In this document: positions 17,681-25,823 of the stretch, one piece after another
Layout of the letters: each line of letters opens with the position of its first letter
Position numbering within the stretch: position 1 is the first letter of the stretch
Assembly: GCA_017513005.1 (NCBI GenBank)
Contig: JAFWDM010000126.1
Location: forward strand, 1-44,494
Origin: Lachnospiraceae bacterium
GTDB taxonomy: Bacteria; Bacillota; Clostridia; Lachnospirales; Lachnospiraceae
Length of the DNA: 44,494 nucleotides
Direction of reading: 5' to 3'
Program-made: the position numbers and the translations under genes
Notes under the pieces: model-generated
Database searches by the model: none
What the model was told of the DNA's origin: nothing
What the model saw: the letters and a program-made list of their open reading frames with translations, nothing else

Positions 17681-18355
17681 TCAGGCCTCGAATTTATAGC
17701 CGATCCCCCAGACCGTCTTGATCAGGGAGGCTTTGGAGCCGAGTTTGGAACGGAGCTTTTTGACATGTGTGTCGATCGTGCGGGCATCGCCGTAATAGTC
17801 ATAATTCCACACACTGTTGAGGATGCGCTCCCGCGAGAGGGCAATGCCGTTATTTTCCATAAAATACTGCAGAAGCTCAAACTCCTTAAAGCTGAGCTCC
17901 ACCGGCTCCCCGTCGATGGTCACGATGTGGGCGGACTTGTCCATGACAATGCCGCCGGCTTCCAGCTGCTTTTCCGCGGCGGGCCCCATGGTCCTTCTGA
18001 GGATCGCTCCCACGCGGGCTGCCAGTGTGCGCGGGCTGAAGGGCTTGGTCACATATTCATCCACTCCCAGATCAAAGCCGCGCAGCTCATCCTGTTCGCC
18101 GGCCTTTGCCGTCAGCATGATGATCGGTACTTTGGAGGTCTGACGGATCCGGGCACACACCTGCCAGCCGTCCATTTCCGGCATCATGACATCCAGAATG
18201 ATGAGAGAGATATTTTCCTCGGCACTGAAGATCTGCAGGGCCTCAACGCCGTTTCCCGCTTCAAAGACACTGTAGCCTTCACGGATCAGATAATCGCGCA
18301 CGAGCTTGCGGAGCCGCTGCTCGTCATCTACAATCAGTATTTTTGCACTGGTCAT
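17681..18355 (-). CDS. OmpR/PhoB-family response regulator
   Basis: 224 residues from ATG 18355, preceded by AGGAGG with 6-nt spacing. The receiver domain has the acidic pair Asp10-Asp11, phospho-acceptor Asp55 (LIILDVMMPEMDG), Thr in IIMLTAKAGE and Lys in YVTKPFSPRTL. The C-terminal winged helix has the family strings LSFKEFELLQYFMENNG and RTIDTHVKKLRSKLG, ending TVWGIGYKFEA. It forms a two-component system with the downstream kinase and leads the hisH-hisF run. Target genes cannot be deduced. A short CTGCCG/CGGCAG hairpin lies upstream at about 18430, between it and the glycogen-enzyme gene. Confidence 0.95.
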   Translation of the reverse strand: MTSAKILIVDDEQRLRKLVRDYLIREGYSVFEAGNGVEALQIFSAEENISLIILDVMMPEMDGWQVCARIRQTSKVPIIMLTAKAGEQDELRGFDLGVDEYVTKPFSPRTLAARVGAILRRTMGPAAEKQLEAGGIVMDKSAHIVTIDGEPVELSFKEFELLQYFMENNGIALSRERILNSVWNYDYYGDARTIDTHVKKLRSKLGSKASLIKTVWGIGYKFEA

Positions 18356-18466
18356 AGCAGTCCTCCTGCTGCGGGTTCAGAAACTGAAGAGAAGGGATCT
18401 GTACAGTATCCCTGCCTGATTCCTGCCGGAATCGGCAGATCCTGCCTTGTTCTGAGTCGACGCAGT

Positions 18467-20569
18467 TTACTGATGATACAGGGTAAATACCGCCACACTC
18501 CTCTCCTTGAGCAGAAAGAGGGGACTCTTCATGAAGACGGCATTTTTGTGGTAAAAAACATTGTCCTCGGCGTCCGTATTGATGTTGATGCCCCAGGACA
18601 GGCCCGCCCGGAGGGCAGGCAGACGGATTTCGACCGGCTCCCAGTAGGCATTGATCGCCATGTAGACGACATCATCGCTCGCGGCGCCGTCAGCGCGGCC
18701 CGCGAACAGGATCCCCAGGACCTTGTTGGAACGTCCGATGATATGGTCGTCCGGGTTTGCGCCGCAGGCGACGCAGTCCTCCAGCCCGCAGGCAGCAGGG
18801 CCCAGCGGGCGGCTGATCACGGGGTGCTTTTTCCGAAAACCGATCACGTTTTTATAAAAACGGAAAAAATCTCTGTTGAGGTGCTGATAATCCCAGTTCA
18901 GCCAGGAGACTTCGTTGTCCTGACAGTAGCTGTTGTTGTTGCCATGCTGGGTATTGCCGAATTCATCCCCTGCCAGGAGCATGGGTGTACCGCGGCTGCA
19001 CATCAGCACCGTGATGGCGTTGCGCATCATCTTGTAGCGGAGGGCCTGGATCACCGGATCGTCGCTGGGGCCCTCGACGCCGCAGTTCCAGCTGCGGTTG
19101 TCATTGGCGCCGTCGGCGTTGTTCCAGCCGTTGGCTTCATTGTGCTTCTGGTTGTAGGAAAAGAGGTCATAGAGGGTGAACCCGTCGTGGCAGGTGATGA
19201 AATTGATCGACGAACGAAATCCCCTGTAGCCTTTCACATAGAGGTCCGGCGATCCCAGGATCCGGGCGGCTGTCTCCTCGGCGTTCCAGTAATTGCCCTT
19301 CAGATAATCGCGGAGCGCGTCCCGGTAGCGCCCGTTCCATTCGGCCCAGCGCCCGTAGGCGGGAAAGCTTCCCACCTGATACATGCCGCCGGCGTCCCAG
19401 GGCTCGGCGATCAGCTTGGTCTCCGCCAGAATGGGATCTTCGGAGATCGCGCGAAGAAGCGGCGGATCGCTCTGGGGGACCCCCTTGCGGTTGCGGCCCA
19501 GGATGCTGGCGAGATCAAAGCGAAAGCCGTCGACGTGATACTGGGTGACCCAGTGGCGCAGACAGTCCAGGATATACCGGATCACGACCGGGTGGTTGCA
19601 GTTGAAGGTATTGCCGCAGCCGCTGAAATTGTAGTATTCACCGCCCGGGGTGAGCATATAGTAGACATTGTTGTCGATGCCCTTAAACGACATGAAGGGA
19701 CCGGTCTTGTCTCCTTCCGCCGTGTGGTTGAAGACAACGTCCAGATAGACCTCGATCCGGTTTTCCTTTAACAGCTGGATCAGGGTCTTGAGCTCCATCC
19801 CCTCCTCGTTGTACTCGAGCGAGGCGGTATAGGCCGTGTTCGGCGCAAAAAAAGCGACGGTGTTGTATCCCCAGTATTCCAGAAGACGCTTGCCGTTGTG
19901 CGTGCGCGCATTGATCGTCTCGTCAAACTCAAAGACCGGCATCATCTCGATCGCTGTGATGCCGAGGCTTTTCAGATAGGGGATCTTTTCAATGATCCCG
20001 GCAAAGGTACCCGGATACTTTACCCCGGAGGACTTGTGGCGGGTGAAGCCGCGGACATGCATCTCATAAATGATCGTGTCCTCCATCCTGGTGCGCGGAT
20101 AATCCGCCCGCTTCCAGATGAAATTGTCCTTGACGACACGTGCGTGATAAGCACCGGTCGGCTTGGCCGCTCCCCAGGCCCGCTGGCCCGTGACAGCCTT
20201 CGCATAGGGGTCCAAGATCAGTTTTTTGCGGTCAAAAAGAAGCCCCTTTGACGGGTCATAGGGCCCGTTAAAGCGGTAGCAGTATTCGAATTCATCGATC
20301 CGCAGATGATATACAAAAATGGAGTAGATCCCGCCGATGCGGTATCTCTCGGGGATTCGGATGATCGCGTAGGGGACCTCGGCCTTTCGGCGGAACAGAA
20401 GCAGCTCGCAGGCGGTTGCATTCTGGGAATAAATCGTAAAGTTGACCCCCTGGTCCAGACGGGTGGCTCCGTTGAGGAGCGGATTTCCCGGCCTGACCTG
20501 AAAGCCGGAGATCTCTTCCAGCGTCTGGTCCGTTTTCGCGATCGTACTGATCACATTTTGTCGCTTCAT
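18467..20569 (-). CDS. glgX: Glycogen debranching enzyme / isoamylase-type GH13 (GlgX-like)
   Basis: 700 residues from ATG 20569 (AGGA with 6-nt spacing); an alternative ATG at 20605 adds 12 residues. The N-terminal carbohydrate-binding module 48-like segment (RPGNPLLNGATRL, GVNFTIYSQNA) precedes a GH13 barrel. Conserved regions are VYLDVVFNHTAEG (region I), VDGFRFDLAS with the nucleophile Asp, LIAEPWDAGG with the acid/base Glu, and FITCHDGFTLYDL with the stabilising His-Asp. The insertion YYMLTPGGEYYNFSGCGNTFN and WNCGVEGP are typical of GlgX/TreX and isoamylases, which hydrolyse alpha-1,6 branches of glycogen. It is cytosolic, with no signal peptide. It lies between the anti-sigma switch pair and the two-component system; co-transcription with either is possible but unproven. 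Confidence 0.9.
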   Translation of the reverse strand: MKRQNVISTIAKTDQTLEEISGFQVRPGNPLLNGATRLDQGVNFTIYSQNATACELLLFRRKAEVPYAIIRIPERYRIGGIYSIFVYHLRIDEFEYCYRFNGPYDPSKGLLFDRKKLILDPYAKAVTGQRAWGAAKPTGAYHARVVKDNFIWKRADYPRTRMEDTIIYEMHVRGFTRHKSSGVKYPGTFAGIIEKIPYLKSLGITAIEMMPVFEFDETINARTHNGKRLLEYWGYNTVAFFAPNTAYTASLEYNEEGMELKTLIQLLKENRIEVYLDVVFNHTAEGDKTGPFMSFKGIDNNVYYMLTPGGEYYNFSGCGNTFNCNHPVVIRYILDCLRHWVTQYHVDGFRFDLASILGRNRKGVPQSDPPLLRAISEDPILAETKLIAEPWDAGGMYQVGSFPAYGRWAEWNGRYRDALRDYLKGNYWNAEETAARILGSPDLYVKGYRGFRSSINFITCHDGFTLYDLFSYNQKHNEANGWNNADGANDNRSWNCGVEGPSDDPVIQALRYKMMRNAITVLMCSRGTPMLLAGDEFGNTQHGNNNSYCQDNEVSWLNWDYQHLNRDFFRFYKNVIGFRKKHPVISRPLGPAACGLEDCVACGANPDDHIIGRSNKVLGILFAGRADGAASDDVVYMAINAYWEPVEIRLPALRAGLSWGININTDAEDNVFYHKNAVFMKSPLFLLKERSVAVFTLYHQ

Positions 20570-20723
20570 AAATAATCCTGATATCGTCCGGCAGATGGTT
20601 TTCATTCCATCCCGGACTGCTGCCTGACTCAGCCTCTGTTACGCAGCTGCCTGTTCGTGATACGAAGAAATACTGCTTAAAGAAGCCGCAGATGCTGTAC
20701 TGCAGGCCCTTATCCCGGCTCTC

Positions 20724-21023
20724 TTATTCGATCGTAAGGATATCTGAAAAACCGGTGACATCAAAGATCTCCTGGACTTCCTCGGAAGGTTTGCGGATGA
20801 TCATGCTGCCCTGCTTGTTCATGATCTTCTGGGCGGAAAGGAGTACACGCAGCCCTGCGCTTGAAATATAAGCCAGCTTTTCAATATCAATGATCAGGGT
20901 GGAAACACCGCCCAGATCCGTCTTGAGCTCCCCCTCGAGCTGCGGCGCAGTCATTGTATCCAGTCTGCCCTCCAGATTGATCTGGAGTTCTTCCCCGTTT
21001 GCATTTTTTGTAATATTCAGCAT
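20724..21023 (-). CDS. STAS-domain anti-anti-sigma factor (SpoIIAA/RsbV-like)
   Basis: 99 residues from ATG 21023, with AAAGGAG 6 nt upstream. A single STAS domain: NLEGRLDTMTAPQLEGEL (16-33), LIIDIEKLAYISSAGLRVLL (43-62). Ser54/Ser55 occupy the site phosphorylated by the partner kinase in this family. When unphosphorylated, such proteins bind the anti-sigma kinase and release its sigma factor. The likely kinase is encoded 66 nt upstream. No sigma-F or sigma-B gene is adjacent, so this is not the spoIIA operon and the target is unknown. The C terminus (IFDVTGFSDILTIE) is typical for the domain. Confidence 0.9.
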   Translation of the reverse strand: MLNITKNANGEELQINLEGRLDTMTAPQLEGELKTDLGGVSTLIIDIEKLAYISSAGLRVLLSAQKIMNKQGSMIIRKPSEEVQEIFDVTGFSDILTIE

Positions 21024-21089
21024 GATTTCTCCTTTCAGAATGATAACCGTGATCCTGTAATGCAAAGACTTTGCAGTCTGAAGTCAGCA

Positions 21090-21515
21090 TTATAAATACT
21101 TGCACAAAGTGAGGATATTTTTGCCGTCTTCGTATACATAATGTACTTCGTCCATATTTTTCTTGACCATGAAGATCCCAAGTCCGCCGACAGCCCTCTC
21201 CTCCGCAGACAGAGTGACATCCGGGTCTGTTTTGGCGAGCGGGTCAAAGGGAACCCCGGCATCCTCAAAGCGGATCAGCACACAGGGGCGGTCCGGACCT
21301 TCCCCGCCGGGTTCGGGAAACTCTACGGAGATCGACGCTTCACCATCTCCCGGGGCATAGGCATAGGAGGCAATATTCACAAAAACCTCTTCCACCGCTA
21401 CGTCGATCTGCATCTGTGCCTTGAAAGGGCAGTCATGTGCCTCCAGCTGCTCGTCGACAAAGGCGGAAACCCGGTTCAGTTCTTCAACGCTGGCCCTAAT
21501 GTTTAAAACACTCAT
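21090..21515 (-). CDS. Anti-sigma regulatory factor / serine kinase (HATPase_c, RsbW/SpoIIAB-like)
   Basis: 141 residues from ATG 21515, with GGGGAG at good spacing; the in-frame ATG at 21560 has no site. It is a GHKL ATPase: N-box QIDVAVEEVFVNIASYAYAPG with the metal-binding Asn, G1 box IRFEDAGVPFDPL, and G2 box AVGGLGIFMVKKNMDEV. In this family the protein binds a sigma factor and phosphorylates the STAS partner on serine. The STAS gene follows directly, which fits a partner-switching module. The relation to the downstream glycogen enzyme is only positional. The upstream region has no convincing promoter. Confidence 0.88.
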   Translation of the reverse strand: MSVLNIRASVEELNRVSAFVDEQLEAHDCPFKAQMQIDVAVEEVFVNIASYAYAPGDGEASISVEFPEPGGEGPDRPCVLIRFEDAGVPFDPLAKTDPDVTLSAEERAVGGLGIFMVKKNMDEVHYVYEDGKNILTLCKYL

Positions 21516-21611
21516 GTTTTCTCCCCGCAGGAATGACGAATAATGACCTGTTACAGACAAAACCTCATCAAATACTGTACCACAATAAAGGATAATATGC
21601 CATACCCGGAT

Positions 21612-21645
21612 AAAAAAAGGCAGGACTCATACGCGAGTCCTGCCT
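21612..21645 (-). terminator. Terminator of the decarboxylase operon
   Basis: A perfect 11-bp stem (AGGCAGGACTC at 21618-21628 with GAGTCCTGCCT at 21635-21645), 6-nt loop, and a run of T on the minus strand (21612-21617). It is 17 nt after the 5S/OadA-like stop codon. Confidence 0.88.
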
Positions 21646-21661
21646 GATTCCGAACGGTTCC

Positions 21662-23083
21662 TTATGCGGGATATGCACCGTTTGCCTTGTCGGCTTTCGT
21701 CAGATCGACGCCGGTCTGCTGGGCCATGCGGTACTTGAAATACTCCACGGCGACCTGCGGGAAAAGGGCGTAGGAAAGGACGTCCTCGTCCTGCTGCTTC
21801 CACTGGGCGGCTTCCTTTTCAAACTGGGGAAGCTGCGGAGGGATGAGGTCTGCGGGACGGCAGGTGATGGGTTCTTCGTCCCCGATGATCTTTTTGCGGA
21901 TCTCCGGATTGATGGGGCGGATCGTACGCCCGTAGTGACCGCTGACCAGGTCTTTGGTCTGGGCGGAGGCGACCTTGTAGCGCTCTCCCATCAGGACATT
22001 CATGACAGCCTGTGTGCCTACGATCTGGGAGGAAGGTGTGACAAGCGGGGGCTGGCCCAGATCCTCGCGCACGCGCGGGACCTCCTCGAGCACTTCGGTG
22101 AGCCTGTCGGAGGCACCCTGCTCCGCCAGCTGGCTGACCATATTGGACAGCATGCCGCCGGGGACCTGGTACAGGAGGGTGCGGATATTGACGCCGAGCA
22201 CCTTGGGGCTCAGAAGCCCGTTCTCCAGGCATTCTTCGCGGTAGGGGGCGAAATAGTCGGTGATCTCCTTGAGGTCGGCCTGGGAGAGGCCTGTGTCATA
22301 GGGAGTGCCGGCAAAGGCACCGACCATGACTTCGGTCGCGGGCTGGGAAGTGCCCAGCGCGAAGGGGCTGATCGCACAGTCGATGATATCGACACCGGCT
22401 TCCGCCGCCTTCAGATAGGTCATGGAACCGCATCCGGAGGTGTAGTGGGTGTGCAGGCAGATCGGCAGGCTCGTGGCGGACTTGAGCGCCCGGACGAGCT
22501 TCTCCGCCTCAAAGGGGACCAGGAGGCCCGCCATATCCTTGATGCAGATGGAATCGGCGCCCATCTCCTCGATCTCCTTCGCGATATTCATCCAGTAGGC
22601 CTCGTCATAGGCGGACCCGATGGTATAGGAAAGAGCGATCTGGGCATGTCCGCCCTCTTTTTTGGTCGCGCGGACACTGGTCTCGAGATTGCGCAGATCG
22701 TTCAGACAGTCAAAGATACGGATGATGTCGATGCCGTTTGCGATGGATTTCTGCACGAAATACTCGACGACATCATCTGCATAGTGGCTGTAGCCCAGAA
22801 GGTTCTGCCCGCGCAGAAGCATCTGGAGTTTTGTCTTTTTGAAACCCTCGCGGAGCTTGCGGAGCCTGTCCCAGGGATCTTCCTTCAGGAAACGGAGGCA
22901 GGAATCAAAGGTCGCGCCGCCCCAGCATTCCACGGCATTGTAGCCGATATTGTCCATCTTCTCGATGATGGGCAGCATGACCTCGGTGGGCATGCGGGTC
23001 GCGATCAGGGACTGGTGGGCGTCGCGAAGGATCGTCTCATTGATCCTGACCGGCTTGGGGGTGATGTTTGTATTTTCAGACAT
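21662..23083 (-). CDS. oadA: Oxaloacetate decarboxylase alpha / transcarboxylase 5S-type carboxyltransferase subunit
   Basis: 473 residues; ATG 23083 with AGGAG 8 nt upstream. It is a DRE-TIM metallolyase barrel of the pyruvate carboxyltransferase family. Metal and active-site residues visible: Asp21 (ILRDAHQSLIATR), Lys182 (SICIKDMAGLL, the carbamylated lysine in relatives), His211 and His213 (CLHTHYTSGCG). The C-terminal post-barrel domain (QVPGGMLSNMVSQL) is complete. No biotinyl domain is fused; a separate biotin carrier gene lies upstream in the same operon. It transfers carboxyl between biotin and pyruvate/oxaloacetate. It is the last gene of the operon, separated from oadB by 133 nt that include a stem-loop repeat, and is followed by a strong terminator. 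Confidence 0.92.
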   Translation of the reverse strand: MSENTNITPKPVRINETILRDAHQSLIATRMPTEVMLPIIEKMDNIGYNAVECWGGATFDSCLRFLKEDPWDRLRKLREGFKKTKLQMLLRGQNLLGYSHYADDVVEYFVQKSIANGIDIIRIFDCLNDLRNLETSVRATKKEGGHAQIALSYTIGSAYDEAYWMNIAKEIEEMGADSICIKDMAGLLVPFEAEKLVRALKSATSLPICLHTHYTSGCGSMTYLKAAEAGVDIIDCAISPFALGTSQPATEVMVGAFAGTPYDTGLSQADLKEITDYFAPYREECLENGLLSPKVLGVNIRTLLYQVPGGMLSNMVSQLAEQGASDRLTEVLEEVPRVREDLGQPPLVTPSSQIVGTQAVMNVLMGERYKVASAQTKDLVSGHYGRTIRPINPEIRKKIIGDEEPITCRPADLIPPQLPQFEKEAAQWKQQDEDVLSYALFPQVAVEYFKYRMAQQTGVDLTKADKANGAYPA

Positions 23084-23133
23084 AGTTTTTCTCCTGAACT
23101 GTTTTTTTGAAACAGTAAAATTCTGCTATATTC

Positions 23134-23196
23134 TCCATCGCAGAATACTCGTGACTGCAGACACTATGAAGCCGCAGAGTATTCACGAAAATCGTG
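23134..23196. repeat. Dispersed stem-loop repeat (copy C) between oadB and oadA genes
   Basis: It starts CTCCATCGCAGAA. An 8-bp perfect inverted repeat, GAATACTC (23143-23150) with GAGTATTC (23177-23184), encloses GTGACT and CACTATGAAG, matching copy A2 at 12771-12817. A small CACGA-AAA-TCGTG hairpin follows at 23184-23196. Confidence 0.65.
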
Positions 23197-23216
23197 ACAT
23201 GCGGGCGGGCCCTGCA

Positions 23217-24362
23217 TCAGACGATGCCGAACACTGCCATAAATACGCCTGCCACGACCGCTGTACCGATGACGCCGGCCACGTTGGGGCCCATCGCGTG
23301 CATGAGCAGGAAGTTGGTGGGATCATATTCCGAACCGACCTTCTGGGACACGCGGGCCGCCATGGGGACCGCGGAGACGCCTGCAGAGCCGATCAGGGGA
23401 TTGACCTTGCCGCCGGTCACTACGCACATGAGCTTGCCGAAAAGGCAGCCGGCCGCAGTACCGAAGGAGAAGGCAATGAGGCCCAGGGCGACGATCTTGA
23501 GGGTCGTGACATTCAAAAATGCCTCGGCGCTCGTAGTCGCACCGACAGAGGTCCCCAGCAGGATGACGACGATGTACATAAGGGCGTTGGATGCAGTCTC
23601 CGTCAGCTGGCGCACGACACCGCACTCGCGGAAGAGGTTGCCCAGCATCAGCATGCCGACCAGGGGCGCCGTGGTGGGCAGGATCATGCAGACGACGACC
23701 GTGACGACGATCGGGAAGAGGATCCTCTCCAGTTTGGAGACCGGACGGAGCTGTTCCATCTTGATCTTCCGCTCCGCATCCGTCGTCAGGGCCTTCATGA
23801 TGGGAGGCTGGATGATCGGGACGAGGGACATATAGGAGTAGGCCGCTACAGCGATGGGGCCCAGCAGCTCCGTCTGCCCCAGCTTGGAGCACAGAAAGAT
23901 CGAGGTGGGGCCGTCGGCGCCGCCGATGATGGAGATGGCAGCGGCCGCCTTGCCGTTGAACCCCAGCGCGATCGCGCCGAAGTAGGCGGCAAAAATGCCG
24001 AACTGGGCGGCTGCGCCCAGCAGAAAGCTCATGGGATTCGCGATCAATGGTCCGAAATCAGTCATGGCTCCTACGCCCATAAAGATCAGGGACGGCAGGA
24101 TGGCCCACTCGTCGAGTGTGAAGAAATAGTAGAGAAGTCCGCCCGGAGACCCGCCGGAAGGCCTCGCCATGATATCGGGATAGATATTGACGAGCAGCAT
24201 GCCGAACGCGATCGGGACGAGCAGCAGGGGCTCGAAGTCCTTGGCGATTGCCAGATACAGAAAGACAAACGCGACCAGGATCATCAGGTAGTTGCCCCAT
24301 GTCAGACTCAGAAACGCTGTCTGATGGATAAGATTACCCAGCGTATTTACAATATATGTCAT
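23217..24362 (-). CDS. oadB: Sodium ion-translocating decarboxylase, beta subunit
   Basis: 381 residues; ATG 24362 with AGGAGGTC upstream. It is a polytopic membrane protein (about nine or more hydrophobic segments) of the OadB/MmdB/GcdB family, which decarboxylates carboxybiotin and exports Na+. The conserved Asp150 lies in [13 protein letters not shown], and the family strings [33 protein letters not shown] and [13 protein letters not shown] are present, as is the C-terminal [17 protein letters not shown]. Length matches typical beta subunits. The biotin carrier gene lies upstream and the 5S-type subunit downstream. The energy yield would be a sodium gradient. Confidence 0.95.
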   Translation of the reverse strand: MTYIVNTLGNLIHQTAFLSLTWGNYLMILVAFVFLYLAIAKDFEPLLLVPIAFGMLLVNIYPDIMARPSGGSPGGLLYYFFTLDEWAILPSLIFMGVGAMTDFGPLIANPMSFLLGAAAQFGIFAAYFGAIALGFNGKAAAAISIIGGADGPTSIFLCSKLGQTELLGPIAVAAYSYMSLVPIIQPPIMKALTTDAERKIKMEQLRPVSKLERILFPIVVTVVVCMILPTTAPLVGMLMLGNLFRECGVVRQLTETASNALMYIVVILLGTSVGATTSAEAFLNVTTLKIVALGLIAFSFGTAAGCLFGKLMCVVTGGKVNPLIGSAGVSAVPMAARVSQKVGSEYDPTNFLLMHAMGPNVAGVIGTAVVAGVFMAVFGIV

Positions 24363-24413
24363 TGAATGACCTCCTGGTGAATGAAGCGGTATGCAAATCG
24401 CATGGAACCGGGA

Positions 24414-24821
24414 TCAGTCTACAGTCGCCAGAAGGGTACCGGCTTCGACCGGATCGCCGACTGCGCAGTCGATGGTCGCGATCTTGCCGTCTACGGGGGA
24501 GACCATGGGGATCTCCATCTTCATGGCTTCAAGGATGATGACTGTCTCGCCCTTCTTGACTTCCTGGCCGACCTTCACTTCGATCTTGAAGACCTTGCCT
24601 GCCGCACCGGCCTCGATCAGGTTGGCGCCGGCAGGGCCGCCGGTGGAAGGGGCAGCCGCGGGGCCGGGGACAGCGGGGGCTGCGGGCACGGGGGCAGTCT
24701 GGGCGGGAGCCGCGGGCATGGCGGGCGCGGGCGCCGGGACGGGAATGACGGATCCGGCGGCGGTTTCCTCCACAGTCACTGCATATGCGACTCCATTCAC
24801 GGTAATGGTATAGTTTTTCAT
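24414..24821 (-). CDS. Biotin carboxyl carrier subunit of the decarboxylase
   Basis: 135 residues; ATG 24821 with AGGAGGT upstream. A short beta-strand N terminus (KNYTITVNGVAYAVTVEE) is followed by a Pro/Ala-rich flexible linker (about 26-66) and a C-terminal biotinyl domain (67-135). The biotinylated Lys101 is in VIILEAMKMEIPM. The protein carries carboxyl groups between the carboxyltransferases and the membrane pump, matching the 1.3S subunit of transcarboxylase or the gamma/delta biotin subunits (MmdC/GcdC-like) of sodium pumps. It lies 51 nt upstream of oadB. A hairpin sits at the stop codon of the preceding oadG-like gene. Confidence 0.93.
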   Translation of the reverse strand: MKNYTITVNGVAYAVTVEETAAGSVIPVPAPAPAMPAAPAQTAPVPAAPAVPGPAAAPSTGGPAGANLIEAGAAGKVFKIEVKVGQEVKKGETVIILEAMKMEIPMVSPVDGKIATIDCAVGDPVEAGTLLATVD

Positions 24822-24918
24822 GTTTTACCTCCTGCGTGGGTTGGTTAAAAACAGCTTTCTCCCTGCCGGCGCGTTTGTACCGCCGTGACAGGGTACTGTA
24901 TGTGGCAGTTTACTGTAT

Positions 24919-24937
24919 TGATCGGGATGCCCGATCA
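24919..24937 (-). promoter_or_regulatory. Intra-operon hairpin at the oadG-like stop codon
   Basis: Perfect 8-bp stem TGATCGGG (24919-24926) with CCCGATCA (24930-24937) and a 3-nt loop; the TGA stop of the oadG-like gene is inside the stem. No T-run follows on the minus strand, so it is more likely an mRNA processing or stability element than a terminator. Confidence 0.5.
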
Positions 24938-25729
24938 GGATCTGCGGATGCGGCGGATCTTCCGGACGACAAATCCGTCCGGGGAGACGCCGGGTTCATT
25001 TTCACTCCTGTAGGCGGCGACGGCGGCTGCGATCACAGCGACCAGTGTGCCCTCAGAGGGAACCCCCGCAGGGAGGCCCTGGGCGCCTGCACTGACGGCT
25101 CCTGCCCTGCTCTCCTCCTCTTTCTCCTTCCTCTCTTCTGCTTCTGCCTTTTTCTTTGACTGCGTGCTCAGAATATGACCAAAGAGTGCGATGATCAGGC
25201 TGAGCAGGATCAGTACCGTAAAGGTGGTGCCCATTCCCAGCAGGGTATTCAGGCCTGCCTGCTGCATGAGCTCCCCGAAGGAATATTCGACATTTGTCAC
25301 GATGGAGGCATATCCGGTCAGGTCGTGCGTGTAGGAGCAGACCAGGTCTGCATTTTTCGTCTCTCCGGTGACGCCCACCGTTACGACGTAATTGCCTTCG
25401 TCATCGAGGATCACGGTCTTCTCGGTAAAGCAGTCGGCGACGCCGTTTCCGTCCGCGTCCACCGAAAAATCAAGAGAGCCGATCTCCTCTTTGGCGCTCT
25501 CCCAGCTCTGGAGGCCCGCATAGACGACGGCGTCCTCCTTCTGCTCCTCTATGGCTCCGGAGGTCACGATCTCGTCCAGCGACTGGGCGGTCATCTCCGT
25601 ATACCCGAAGAGGGCGCTTCTGGTTTCCTCGGGGATCTCCTCCTGCCCGGCGGCGCCGCTTCCTCCGCAGGCCGTCAATGCCAGGATACAGGCGAGGACC
25701 GCGATGAGACCTTTCAGTTTATTACTCAT
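24935..25729 (-). CDS. OadG-family decarboxylase gamma subunit with lipoprotein N-terminal extension
   Basis: 264 residues; ATG 25729 after AAAGAGG. It begins with a lipoprotein signal (KLKGLIAVLACILALTACGG, lipobox Cys21). About 120 extracytoplasmic residues follow (Asp/Glu-rich, with VDADGNGVADCF), then a single membrane helix (TLLGMGTTFTVLILLSLIIA). A charged Lys/Glu cytoplasmic linker leads to the OadG-type tail EGTLVAVIAAAVAAYR ending GFVVRKIRRIRRS. Ordinary OadG subunits are about 80-130 residues with the helix near the N terminus, so the extracytoplasmic lipoprotein part is an added module of unknown role. OadG subunits hold the carboxyltransferase and pump together. The gene lies second in the operon. 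Confidence 0.85.
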   Translation of the reverse strand: MSNKLKGLIAVLACILALTACGGSGAAGQEEIPEETRSALFGYTEMTAQSLDEIVTSGAIEEQKEDAVVYAGLQSWESAKEEIGSLDFSVDADGNGVADCFTEKTVILDDEGNYVVTVGVTGETKNADLVCSYTHDLTGYASIVTNVEYSFGELMQQAGLNTLLGMGTTFTVLILLSLIIALFGHILSTQSKKKAEAEERKEKEEESRAGAVSAGAQGLPAGVPSEGTLVAVIAAAVAAYRSENEPGVSPDGFVVRKIRRIRRS

Positions 25730-25823
25730 TTTTTTTCCTCTTTATACATCAGTTCTTGGGTCTGCGCGCAAAAGGGCGTAAGAATCCGTTCACGCAAAGG
25801 CGTGTGAATTCCGCTTACACAGC

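Noticed and set aside
17594-19771. Plus-strand frame of 725 codons opposite the regulator and glgX
   Set aside because: Antisense shadow of two clear genes.
20724-21515. spoIIA operon
   Set aside because: Only the kinase and STAS genes are present, in the reverse order to spoIIAA-spoIIAB, and no sigma-F gene follows.
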